In this document: piece after piece, positions 32,457 through 42,476 of the stretch
Layout of the letters: the number at the start of each line of letters is the position of its first letter
Position numbering within the stretch: the first letter of the stretch is position 1
Assembly: GCA_025765595.1 (NCBI GenBank)
Contig: JAIVFH010000202.1
Location: 1 to 51,761, forward strand
Origin: Obelidium mucronatum
Taxonomy: Eukaryota > Chytridiomycota > Chytridiomycetes > Chytridiales > Chytriomycetaceae
Direction: 5' to 3'
Length of the DNA stretch: 51,761 bases
The notes under the pieces: model-generated
What the model saw: only the letters and a program-made list of their open reading frames with translations
The model's database searches: none
Told to the model about the DNA's origin: nothing
Made by a program: the position numbers and the translations under genes

Positions 32457-33285
32457 CCATGCTTCTGGCTAGTGTATGGAAATCACCAGCTGCTCGTCAG
32501 TTCACAGTGGCAAAGACACTGCTTGCAAGCGCAAACTTACTTCCGCAGAGTGACTAGGGTGAAGTATCATGGATGCCCACACTTTGCTGCAAGTCTGACT
32601 ATTTCCACGTGAGGAAACTTCCAATATCTAGCAGGACACCTAACAGGTTCTAACTATCAAAGTCTGCTAGGCACGCCTCATCTCTAAGTCAATTTAAGTA
32701 TTGATGGTTGATACTAAAAGTGTATTTTATTCAATAATGAAACGTGAAACCACCACTATATATTCCAAACATCTAAAGCATGCAATCAATGAGTTATGGC
32801 TAGCAGGCAACGGTTATACCTTTGGAAGTGATTGTGCAAGGTCAAGTTACTATTTTATGTGATGTGCGTTGTTCAGAAGAATAAAAGAATTACATTCCTG
32901 ACACAGGTTTTCCTGATAACAGGGAATCTGATAGAAATAAAAGGAAGCTTTTTCCAACGGAAATTTTGCTATCTGACCTTGCACATCTGACACCAACCAT
33001 ACTGCTGGGATGCCTACAGATTCAGGCCATACTGCCAGCAGAGTTTTGGTAGCTGTGAGATACATGTACATGCTATGCAGACTGAACAGACTTCTCAGCT
33101 GGACTTGAATCCCATTGAATTGTTTGCACTCTAGCTCAGCTCTTCTGTCTTGCTTCTCTTTTCCGAGTTTGAATGGCGTGATGCAACCAGATGCAAGGCA
33201 GACTCGAGCCAGACACAAGGCACATCAAACAGTGCCACAGCACTGATTGGAAAACAATTTTGCCAACAAAACTGCATCCATTCCT
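32457..33285. other. tRNA-cluster spacer, no gene assigned
   Basis: Frames such as 32850-33218 (-) have no domain. AT-rich, no repeat recognised. Confidence 0.4.
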
Positions 33286-33367
33286 CGACAACGGCAGGAT
33301 TTGAACCTGCGCTCCCAGAGGGAAGTAGATTTCTAGTCTACCGCCTTAACCGCTCGGCCACGTTGTC
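33286..33367 (-). tRNA. tRNA-Ser (AGA)
   Basis: Acceptor GACAACG/CGTTGTC, D arm with GGCCGAGCGGTTAAGGC, anticodon loop CTAGAAA (AGA), long variable arm (TTCCCTCTGGGAGC) typical of tRNA-Ser, T arm GCAGG TTCAAAT CCTGC. Confidence 0.93.
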
Positions 33368-33838
33368 ATGGGACTGCTTGCAGTTCCGCGTTACTCTTGT
33401 TCAAATAGGCATCCACAGTATTGCTGTTCTTTTTTGCCAGTGCGAGGCAATAAGGGTACACTTGCTAACTCCTTTATGACAATGCACAGATTAGGTAGCA
33501 GCTTGCTAGACTAGTAGCCCTGTTGATGTTGACGTTGACATTTTCTATTGAGATATATTTTCAACCACTTAAAGCTTCTTTTGTGACAATTCTTTTCTTT
33601 ATCTTTACTTCTTGTTTGGAACTCTATGCATTGTGCTATTATTATTCACGTCTACACACATTGTTTCTTAGTTGTTGGTTATTTGAAGCAGAAAATTGAA
33701 ACTAGCTTCATGAGGGGTCTAGTTCCTTGAATCTTTCATAATTTAGAGTACTCCCATGGCTTTATATATCCTATGACATACAACCCCCAAGCACTGCTGT
33801 TATACCAATGACTAAGGTTTTGGTTTTGAGTGATTTCA

Positions 33839-33877
33839 GCCCTAGCCCTAACCCTAGCCCTAAACCCTTGCCCTAAA
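33839..33877. repeat. Short interstitial telomere-like repeat
   Basis: About six degenerate CCCTAA/CCCTAG units in a row (GCCCTAGCCCTAACCCTAG...). It matches the TTAGGG telomere unit of many fungi and animals. It lies inside a tRNA-rich intergenic stretch (33368-34068) where I see nothing else. Confidence 0.7.
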
Positions 33878-34068
33878 AAACATCCTTTGCATAGCTGCTG
33901 AAAACATCAAATCCAGTTGTATCTACTGCTTTGGATACATCAGCAGCCAAGTATACTGATCTATTCCTCATTGGTGGGAACTAGGGGTTTTTGGGGAGCT
34001 GTGTTTTGAGTCAGCAGTTGATAGATGCCAATGTACAGAAGCTGCACAAGAAAATCACAGGACAAGGG

Positions 34069-34141
34069 GCCACCTTAGCTCATCTGGGAGAGCGTAGCAC
34101 TGAAGATGCTAAGGTAGTGTGTTCGATCCACACAGGTGGCA
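34069..34141 (+). tRNA. tRNA-Phe (GAA)
   Basis: Acceptor GCCACCT/AGGTGGC plus A, D arm GCTCATCTGGGAGAGC, anticodon stem TAGCA/TGCTA with loop CTGAAGA (GAA), T arm GTGTG TTCGATC CACAC. No intron. Confidence 0.93.
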
Positions 34142-34941
34142 GATTGGATCTATATTGATGGTCCCGGCCCTGCCTGCTGTACAAAGAGGGTGTGGGGCTT
34201 GAGAGGCCATTGGGGGACATTTGGGCTGGTTCCATCTTGGCTTTTGCGAGCCAACGCTGCAGGTTTTGTAGTTTTGTCAAGAATGCCATTGTATTAGGCA
34301 GAAGGGTGTGAGCCAGTGCAATCAGAATCAAACTTGATATATCTGCTCCTGCAAAAAGAGATTTGCAACTTTTCCACGAGCATCGCAGAAATCTACCCAG
34401 CAATTCCAGTGCCCAACTAATGCCTTTTCATTGCCTAACCTATATGTTATGCTTGAGCTGTATTCTTCGTAAATATTTTGCTTGTGTCGGTGCAGTCTTT
34501 TGCCAGTGTATTGGGCATAGATTTTTACCCAATGTCGGATCGGTGTTGGATTGAGTGAATCAATCCAATACGGATTAACCTTATTCTTTGAGAAGGGAAG
34601 AAACAATATAGTCCCCGCATTCCCTTTTTCCATCTATTCTGTAGTTGATGTGGGTATCCTTCTTATCCAAAACATATAAATATTCATTAAATGCATCATC
34701 CAGGTGTTTTTATTTGATTATTGCAGATCTGGTTGAAAATAGTATATATATTCCATCAAACCTGTCTTTTTGCAGTCATCAATTCTATGAAAATCTGTTT
34801 TGGTGCAACAAGTGGAAGTGGTGGAAGTAGAGGCGCCGCTGCAAGTGGAAGTGGCTGATGAAAACAGATACATTATGCCCTTATGATATCCTTTGTATTG
34901 AAAAATAAAAATATTCCAAAACCCAAAAAATAAACCCATTG
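34142..34941. other. No gene assigned
   Basis: Short frames on both strands, none with a domain. At 34531-34580 a palindrome-like GTTGGATTgagtgAATCAATCC resembles part of the repeat that follows at 34942. Confidence 0.4.
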
Positions 34942-35145
34942 AACCATCCAAAACGGACAGGTATGTTGGATTCCATCCAATACGGACAAGAATCGCGCAG
35001 TCAAAACCCATCAAACCATCCAAAACGGACAGGTATGTTGGATTCCATCCAATATGGACAAGAATCGCGCAGTCGAACCATCCAAAACGGGCAGGTATGT
35101 TGAATTCCATCCAATACGGACAAGAATCGCGCAGTCAAAACCCAT
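34942..35145. repeat. Tandem repeat, three units of 60-72 bp
   Basis: Units start AACCATCCAAAACGG at 34942, 35014 and 35076 and end CAAGAATCGCGCAGTC, with or without AAAACCCAT. Units 1-3 differ by a few substitutions. Confidence 0.85.
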
Positions 35146-35192
35146 GGATAACCATTGGAATGGAATGTAGGTGCTGACTGAGGTTTATTTTT

Positions 35193-36066
35193 TCATATGT
35201 AATAATGCTCATTAATAACATGACGGTTGCATAACTCACATACCACTGCATTACAATTCCGGAATATGCAATCATCAGTAGAATGTCCTGGAATGCAATA
35301 GTGCGTGCAAGATTGTTCCTTTAATACCTTAGAGTTCTCCTGGTCTTGACACTGGTCCTTTTCACATCCAGAATATTGGCACACAACTCGACATGTCTCA
35401 CGTTGGTGGTGAAGATAAATATCCAATCTTGTGTCACAGTGCTGGCACTTGAGGTTTTTGCCGTTTGAGCGAGCTTCTTTTTGACGTGCCAAATACACGT
35501 GCCAAGTATTCAGTACCCTTGCAACAGACACATCAGATTCAGGTACAGGTGGCAGTGAAACAGGCAGACCTGAGTCCGCATTGTTGTCGAGCACTATTAT
35601 TTTGTTAAATATAGCCTGTCAAAAGAAAGGAAACACTGCCATAGGCTGTTCAATGACTTGATGAAAGAAAATAGCCGTCTTCCCAGTAACACACTGCCTT
35701 TGGTAGTAAGACATTGCCTTCGACAAGAGATGAGAGTTTAGGACTAAAACAACACACCTGGAGCCCTCCAAAACTCTTTACGCAGGCAGTCTGCATTGAA
35801 AGGGACATCTTCCTCATCGTCGAAGCATTCCTCTGGATGCAAGACCTCGTCTTTGCTTTTGTATTCATTGTATTCATCTGCGCTGTTCTATTTAAATTGT
35901 CATCGTGTCAGATTGTTGGTTCAAAATATCACTGTTCTACCTTGGACACAGCTCCAAGCTGGTTTAACGGGATCCCTGCATCCAAGTCCTCTTCTTCAAG
36001 AGTTTTTTCAAGCGGCGTTTTGTATTTGACAATGACCGCTGCGAGGCGGAACTGAAAATTACTCAT
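35193..36066 (-). CDS. Cys/His-rich protein (3 exons), partner of the H3-like gene
   Basis: Exons 36066-35941, 35887-35758 and 35593-35193 join in frame (introns 53 and 164 nt) to give 218 aa. The first 85 residues are acidic and polar (LEKTLEEEDLDAG, FDDEEDVPFN). The C-terminal 85 residues hold about 18 Cys/His in zinc-type spacing: CQHC, an HH-x4-C pair, CRVVCQYSGC, CTHYC, H-x4-C-x4-C, CELCNRH and a final H. This is likely one or more zinc-binding clusters, but the pattern matches no family I can name; it is not the CxC6 type of the KDZ gene. The second-exon acceptor at 35594-35595 was chosen because the earlier AG leads to an immediate stop. It is transcribed divergently from the H3-like gene, with 104 bp between the two start codons. 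Confidence 0.7.
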
Positions 36067-36170
36067 TTTTCTTGTTTTTTTCTTGTTTTTTTATTTCCCG
36101 CCTTTTTAAGAAACAACAATTTGCTTGGTTTTTATATAATATTCACTAATATTAAGCTCTCAAAATAACA
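36067..36170. promoter_or_regulatory. Bidirectional promoter region
   Basis: This 104-bp spacer separates divergent start codons. It is AT-rich with T-runs and a TATA-like TTTTTATATAATATTC at about 36129-36144, nearer the H3-like gene. Shared control is inferred from spacing alone. Confidence 0.45.
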
Positions 36171-36857
36171 ATGCCCAGAAAGCGCCACACGCCCAAGAAT
36201 CTGACTGCGATCGCACACCTTGGTCAAATGCCGCAAGACGCCAAAAAGTTGGCTTTAGTTGGCAAGCAAGGACCATTTCGTGCACTTTGCGAAATTCAGA
36301 AATACCAGAAAATGGATGGCCGGCTGATTTTAAGAGCGCCATTTGAGCGTCTGGCAAGTTCCGTGGGTTTTTTATTGTTACTGCGAACCATTCCTGGTCT
36401 AGCAATGCTTCATTAGATTTGTCAGATTACTTTCGAGCAGTTTGGCAACAACTGTGGCCTTCGATTTGCAGCGAACGCTCTTCTCTGCATTCAAGATGCT
36501 TCGGAAGCATACAGTGATGCATATCGCCTTGCCATTCATGCAAGACGTGTAACTCTTTTTAAGGAGGATATTCAGCTTGTGATTTATCTGCGGCGCCACT
36601 ATATGCCTTCAAATCACTCTGGCTTGCAACCTGTGTGTCCCTCGCATGACAATCTTAATGTTTCCAACTTGACGGACAAGTTTGTTCCTACCAATCCAAA
36701 CAAACGCAAACAGCTGATTACAGCAGAAGAATGCGCCGAGGATGAGGACAAATTGGATCCTAACGATGGAGAGTTTATTCTGGGACAGAGACTGAAGCGT
36801 AGATGTGTTGCCACTAAGAATCGCAAAGAAAAGCGGGGTCCAGCGTTGGCTGCATAA
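36171..36857 (+). CDS. Divergent histone H3-like (possible CenH3) with C-terminal extension
   Basis: Exons 36171-36353 and 36417-36857 give 207 aa. The intron starts GCAAGT, a GC-AG donor. Residues about 34-60 match the H3 alpha-N/alpha-1 start (ALCEIQKYQKMDGRLILRAP against [20 protein letters not shown]). Exon 2 matches alpha-2/alpha-3: LCIQDASEAY, then AIHARRVTLFKEDIQL against AIHAKRVTIMPKDIQL. The N-tail (MPRKRHTPKNLTAIAHLG) has none of the H3 K4/K9/K27 motifs. The alpha-1/loop-1 region before LRF is 3 residues longer than H3 and near CENP-A in length; a second in-frame acceptor (36424-36425) would remove that excess. Five residues are missing at the end of alpha-2. About 85 residues follow the fold (KRKQLITAEECAEDEDKLD), far beyond the usual H3 end. 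CenH3 identity is a suggestion from RVTLF and loop 1, not proof. Confidence 0.75.
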
Positions 36858-37301
36858 TTTGCTCAGAATAAAAACATCTGATTTGATAAAAATTGGAAAT
36901 ATTTAAATCGACGTGGAAATTTGAAAACGTGGTTTTTTCTTTGTCAAAACTAACAACAACAAGCATGCTATTTGAAACACAAGAGTGTCTTGCAACAAGT
37001 AAGTGCTCTTTCAACTGACGCTGCTGCTCTATTTGACTATTTGATCATTGAAAGGATGCTATTAGTATTTCAACAATTTGCCGTTGCACTTTGATCTATG
37101 TAGTGCGGTATGTTCTCAAGACCATTTACAACCAACACTTCAATTTTAACAATGCTGATCAATTGATACATACAGCAATGTTGCAAGTGTGTGGATCTCT
37201 GTCTACCTGACGTTTCAAACGGTGAGTTGATGTTTCCTTCCCCAACAAACTATCCATCCACTTTTGAACTGAATCCCTTCTAATTTTGTGATTTATGAGC
37301 T
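36858..37301. other. No gene assigned
   Basis: AT-rich spacer after the H3-like gene. Short frames only (36814-37014 -). Confidence 0.4.
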
Positions 37302-38087
37302 TTTTTTTTGTGGTTTGATGTGGATGTATTTTTTAATAAACACCTTGCCAAACTACCATTCCTCCCCCATTCCTGAAGCAGTATGATAAGACCTGACTCC
37401 ACATTCTGGCTTATAGGCACAGCTAGCGCCCCAACCCCTTTGCAGACCTCCCGTCCACTTCCACCCGTAACGTCTCCCCCCTCCCATCCCCCAGCTCGCC
37501 AGGAGCTACCACGTTAGAGACCATCTGGGGGCCTCATTAAAAAACCCCTGTGGGGAAAAAGAGAGCCCCATCCAGCCTCCCCTCCTCCCCGGTTCCCTCC
37601 CCCGTTCCCTCTCCCCCTTGGCAGTTGGTTATCCCCTCGCATTGGGCTTGGGCTTGTTCCTGTGGTTGGTTTCCCGTGGCTTGGGCGTGACGGTTCCTCT
37701 TCCTCGAGCTTGTCAGGTATTCCCAGTCTTTGCTTCTCTTCCGCTATCTCTTGGCTTATTTCGTCCAGGTTCATTTTGCCTTTTCTTAGTTCCTTGATCG
37801 CTCTGTCCTCAAAGTCTTGCAGTTCTGTTTCCTAGCCTTGTTTTCCGGTTTCTGGTTCATTTTGGGTTTGTATTCGAACTCTTCGTTTTTTGTGTATGCA
37901 TTCATGTATCTACTTGATGTTGAAGTCCAGCCAGGTTGTATTTTCCTAATGTCTTCAATTAAAGTTTTGATCGCCTTTTTGGGCCTTTCTCTTTCCTTTT
38001 TGCCTTGGCTTTTTCAGTGATTCCACATGTAAGTTCGAATTCAATTGTCCTTTCGTTGCGGTACTTCCATATTTTTTCCTTTACTTC
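37302..38087 (-). mobile_element. LINE copy d, 3' half only
   Basis: The T-run at 37302-37310 is the poly(A) side. The 3' region to 37610 is nearly the same as in copy a. Coding remnants include NLDEISQEIAEEKQRLGIPD and, at its 5' limit, VKEKIWKYRNERTIEFEL. Small deletions near 37835 and 37985 break the frame. It stops at 38087, exactly where the arm starts, and at the codon after the point where copy e ends (WKDLRY). Copies d and e are thus two halves of one LINE. Confidence 0.85.
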
Positions 38088-38410
38088 ACTAGAGACATAC
38101 GCTCAGTCACTTTGTTTCTTCGCAGTGCAGGTTGCAGCCCAATGGAACCTTGTTCAGGCCAAACAAAGTACTCTCAACTATTAAAACTAAACTTATCATC
38201 AAAAAGCAAAGAAAATAAAAAACAAGTTACTAAATAAAACAAGTTAAACAGTTAATAAATAAATAAATAAAAAATAAACATTTTAAAAATTTAAAAATAA
38301 AAATAAAAATAAAAATAAAAAAAATAAAAATAAAAATAAAAAAAATAAAAATAAAAATAAAAAAAATAAAATTTAAAAAAAAATAAAAATAAAATAAAAA
38401 TAAAAATAAA

Positions 38411-38441
<31 letters not shown>

Positions 38442-40283
38442 TAAAATAAAATAAAGTAAAGTAAAGTAAAATAAAATAAAATAAAATAAAATAAAATAAA
38501 ATAAAATAAAATAAAAATAAAATATAATAAAAATAAAATAAAATAAAAATAAAAATAAAATTAAATTAAAATTAAATTAAAACTAAAAATAAATTAAAAA
38601 CTTAAAAAAAATAACAAAATAGTAAGAAAAAAAGTAGAAGTGAATTCCATTTGATTTGAATTGCAAGTCAGTTTGTTTTATACTTTTTTTCTTGTTATTA
38701 ACTTGTAATGACTTTTTTCTTGTAATGAGCTTGTAATGACTATTTGTTTTAGTAAGGCACTTGTAATGAATATTTTGTCTTGTAATGACCTTGTAATGAA
38801 AGTTGTTTGAAAATGAAAAAGGCATGCACCCTTCCAAAAAAAAGTATAAAAGAAAGAACTTTGCCCTTCCAAAAAAAGGCATTCTACTGGTTGATGTCTT
38901 CTTTGGCTCAGATGCCAAACCCAGGTTTTACTTTCATTAAATTAAATCTATTACTAAACCAAAATACTTCCAGTTGAATCTACTTGAATACTAGCTGGCA
39001 AAAAGGGTGCACACTTTTTGCTTGCATTATACATTATACACTATATATTATATTCTATTCCCTATACACTACACACTTCACATTATACACAATACAACAC
39101 ACCTACTATTCTTTATACAAAACAATGCAGTGCACTGGCTGGTGGAAAGGGTGCACACTTTCTACATGCCATGCATCACTTCATACAATACAATACAATA
39201 CAATACAATACAATACAAAACTATACAATACAATACAATACAATACTATATCATAGCTGGTTGGGAGACTGTAGCTGACATACAAATACCATACATACAA
39301 TTCAATATAATACAAGACAATACAATAGAATACAATACAATAGAATACAATACAAATACAATAGAATGGAATACAATACAATAAATTAATAAAGCTACAG
39401 TCTCCCACTGGCCCCCCCCCCCCCCCCTCCTTGCCTAAAAATTCTCTCTTGATTGCTTATGTTATCAACAGATAGTTTTTAGTTTTCCCCTTCCTTTTTC
39501 TGCTTCTTTGAAAATTCATTGCCATATCTTATATTTTTCCATATTTATTTTTATAATAAAAGTATGTACAACTAATTCCTCTTGGTATTTAATTTGTTGT
39601 GCCCCCTGAAATGCATCCAACTTATTTTCTAACACACTCCCCAGCTTAAATTCCTTTTATTATTCCTCTGAATATGTAAGTGGCTTCAATTCGACCTGTC
39701 ATGTTACCTGATGATCATGGGGCTGGGTTAGAGTTGAGTACAAACTTAACCTAGCCATTATTGACATGTATTACCTAAGTCAATATCCTCTCAAGTCTAG
39801 GGCTGTTAGCAAGAAAAAGAGAATACATACAGAAAAATTTCTACAAAGTTTTTTTTTGGCATGTTAGTATGGGTAACCCTGGCATGTTAGTATGGGTAAC
39901 CCTGACATGTTAGTATGGGTAACCCTGGCATGTTAGTATGCCAAATCTGTTCAGGTCTTGGGTGGCCAGCATTAGGATTAGCCCATTTTTTACTTCCTTG
40001 ACTTGTGTTTTTTGTTTGTTGCAGTAGCCAGGCTCCCTAGTTTGAAATAGTAACCAAAGAACACGCCCTTTCAATCTTTTAAGCTTTGATCATTCTCCAG
40101 ACTTTGTTTGTTTTCATGTTTGTTTTCATAAAGTTGGGAATCCCCATTGGTTGTAACTTCCAAATGTCAAGAATGCACAAAAATAAAACTCAGGTATAAC
40201 TCTAAATATAGAACTACAAGGAATTGCCTTCCAACCCCCTCAAACTCCCCCTTAACATGACAGGTTGACAAGCAACCTGCAAT
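38088..40283 (-). mobile_element. Left arm: 2.2-kb inserted element, inverted relative to 46926-49215
   Basis: The segment is repeated in reverse complement at 46926-49215. It contains a TAAAA-type microsatellite (38225-38600), blocks around 38640-38930, TACAA-type microsatellite (39180-39390), a C-run (39411-39426), a three-to-four-fold 23-bp minisatellite (39858-39945) and the stretch 40000-40283. No coding capacity of its own. On the minus strand it begins ATTGCAG|GTTGC and ends CTCTAG|T. Those GT and AG dinucleotides would let it be spliced out in frame at both insertion sites. Confidence 0.85.
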
Positions 40284-41054
40284 TTTTGGAAAGGCCAGTG
40301 AATATGTGCGCTGCTCACGATACAGCTTCACCCTATGTGTGAAGTATGAGTAAAAGATTAATTTAGTATTTACCATGCAAGGATAGACTAACAGAAGGCC
40401 AGACGGCAGGTGCTTTAGCCAGAGATCCGCAAAAGGTATGGTGACGTAGTACTGCTCATTGATCTTGAGGAAGCCAACTGACATGATAGTTTCAAGCGGA
40501 TACATCTCTATCAGCTGCTTCTGTTTGTCTTCGCTCATGTACGCGACAGAATCCACATTGTACCACATGCGGCATTTAGTGCAGTTGCCCTTGAACAGCG
40601 ACGCGTGGTATGGGCCTTCCATTCCCAACACCACTACTTGCGTGCTGCTGAAAGTCAAGTTTTTGGTGCACCTGTGGCATTGCGAGAATGGAGCCACAAG
40701 GACAGATGGCTGGACAGGTTTCCAGTGATTGACCGCGTCCATGCCTGGACACTGGAATACTCTGTCAGCCAAGGTAAATACTTTTTCATTGGTCAAGGAA
40801 AACTGCTTGGAGATGTGATCACAGATCGCCCTCATGCGGTTGTTGTTGTCATATAGTTTGACTGCAGTCTTGAACCTATGCAGGAACGGCTTGACTTTCT
40901 GCAACTCGTTGGCCAGCACAACTACAGCTCTTGCTTCATCTATAAAGGACATGATGGTTGTTTTTACTTTTGTTGTTCTGAACATTCCAGAATGCCTCCC
41001 TTCTTTCCAATTTATTTTTGATAAGTTTGCGTTCAGCCTGTTGGGGCAAACCAA
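40284..41054 (-). CDS. KDZ gene 5' part with CxC5-like cysteine cluster, copy B
   Basis: An open frame of 257 codons before the arm starts. The real start may be the Met at MSFIDEARAVVVLANELQK. It contains a CxC pair, CHRCTKNLTF...CTKCRMW, with VVVLGMEGPYHASLFKG between; this is the layout of cysteine clusters fused to KDZ transposases. Later sequence (YVTIPFADLWLKHLPSG) fits the KDZ N-terminal region. At 40284 the frame enters the arm. If the arm were spliced (GCAG|GT...TAG|TC) the frame would continue into VKVPDPDSAVIFKRGFY, now at 49215 on the other strand because of an inversion. Gene thus split in two. Confidence 0.7.
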
Positions 41055-41162
41055 ACAATTGCGATCAACGCGACGCTATAGGTCCAGTATATTGGCAATA
41101 AAGAATTCTTTAATTGTGTCAGAGGGCTTTCCTTTATTGCATGTGCTTCTATAGTTATGATA

Positions 41163-42317
41163 TCACTTTCTCTTTGATCCTCCCACTTTTGCATATCTCA
41201 CCCTTTCCATCTTCTCCCTATTTGCTTGTTTTGCTTTCAGCCTTTTTGAAACACCTTGCTTCGCTGCTTTGGCTGCAGCTTCCCTTTTGGCATCACCCCG
41301 CACTGTCCAACTTGACACTAACTCCGCCACCGCATCCCTCACCCCATCAAACCTGCAATCGCTATACTCTTCTATAGTTAGCAAGTCCCCTTCCAACTCA
41401 TGACAACCACCATTGGCACCCTTGAAGATAGTAGAGCGGAAATAAAACCAAACCATGTAGTAGTGGTACTTGATGTTGGTGTTCCCCCAAACGTAAGTGT
41501 GCTTGCTGGCACAATTGTACTTGTACACATACAGGTAGTCCTTTGGAAAGATGACGTGGGCGCCGCCCATGATGGATGTCGCGTCCCTGGTTGTTGAGAC
41601 TGTGATCACAGCGTGTGGGTAGCCAGAAGGAATGACGGAGAGATCGCCAGGCCTCTTTACAAAGCAGATCTTTGCTGTGTATGTGCAGGAAGGTCCCACC
41701 TCCAAAGCCATGGCTTGAGCAAAAGACAGGGGATTAAGGGTAGGGATGATGGCTGTGGGGTCGCTGGGGACAAGCACCACCCACAGCTTGAAGAGCTGCT
41801 GATTGGTGGGTAATTGAAGGAGGACGTTGATGGCTGTTCCATAGTCCTGATGGAGGGGGGAGTGGCGGTAGTGGTTGATGGGTTGACACAACATGATTGG
41901 AGCGGAAAACGCTGCATGCTGCAGCTCCCATTGCTCCAATGGATCAAAAAACCCAGAGACAAAGCTCCTTTTGTGTGGTTGACTGTCGTGGTAGCAGGCT
42001 GTGGGAAAATACTCCCCTGACGGCAAGCGATCTGCAGGAATACTGGAGGATGGCAGGAATAGAATCTTGCCAGGATTGGCAAGAAGGAGGCATTCCAAGC
42101 GCGTAAGATCCAGGTTGCAGTCCGACAGGATATAGATGCGGCTGCGATCCAACAGGACTTGCTCAATTTGATCCAGAGCGGCAAGGATCTCAGCAGGAGC
42201 AGCAGGACACGCTCTAATTGCTGTGATCGGGTTGATAGAAGAGGTTGATGCTGTTGTATGTTTGGTTGAGGCTGCGGCAGCGGCGGCGGCTTGGCGTTGT
42301 CTTGTTGAGCGTCGCAT
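41163..42317 (-). CDS. JmjC-like 2-oxoglutarate dioxygenase, KDZ-associated
   Basis: Open frame of 384 aa, apparently intronless. The N-terminus is Ala-rich (MRRSTRQRQAAAAAAASTK). The cupin core has the first two metal ligands in LHQDYGTAIN (H-x-D), the FKLWVVLVPSDP strand resembling the K.W...P of JmjC proteins, and PGDLSVIPSGYPHAV with the distal His. That order and spacing are JmjC-like. The C-terminus is basic (KREAAAKAAKQGVSKRLKAK). JmjC enzymes demethylate histones or hydroxylate proteins; the substrate here is unknown. It lies 108 bp upstream of the CxC gene on the same strand and is divergent from the TET/JBP-like gene, with 159 bp between. A mutated copy is at 22382-23059. Confidence 0.65.
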   Translation of the reverse strand: MRRSTRQRQAAAAAAASTKHTTASTSSINPITAIRACPAAPAEILAALDQIEQVLLDRSRIYILSDCNLDLTRLECLLLANPGKILFLPSSSIPADRLPSGEYFPTACYHDSQPHKRSFVSGFFDPLEQWELQHAAFSAPIMLCQPINHYRHSPLHQDYGTAINVLLQLPTNQQLFKLWVVLVPSDPTAIIPTLNPLSFAQAMALEVGPSCTYTAKICFVKRPGDLSVIPSGYPHAVITVSTTRDATSIMGGAHVIFPKDYLYVYKYNCASKHTYVWGNTNIKYHYYMVWFYFRSTIFKGANGGCHELEGDLLTIEEYSDCRFDGVRDAVAELVSSWTVRGDAKREAAAKAAKQGVSKRLKAKQANREKMERVRYAKVGGSKRK

Positions 42318-42476
42318 TCTTCAAGTCAAAGTGACGAGGGAGAACACAACAACGCAGAGAATACTTTATTACAGCTTTGTAGCCGTTGATATGCAAGGAA
42401 TACTTTGATTCAATAAATTACCTTGGTATCGTTGAGTTAACTTGATTATTTATTTATTTATTTATCTATTAATGCA
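42318..42476. promoter_or_regulatory. Divergent intergenic region of KDZ module
   Basis: 159 bp between the JmjC-like (-) and TET/JBP-like (+) starts, conserved in copy A (23060-23170, shorter by about 48 bp). It includes a run of TTTA repeats near the plus-strand start. Likely a two-way promoter; inferred from position. Confidence 0.4.

Noticed and set aside
39018..39408. Tyr/Ile/Asn-rich proteins over 39000-39400 and 47762-48037
   Set aside because: They translate TACAA/TTGTA microsatellite in the arms.
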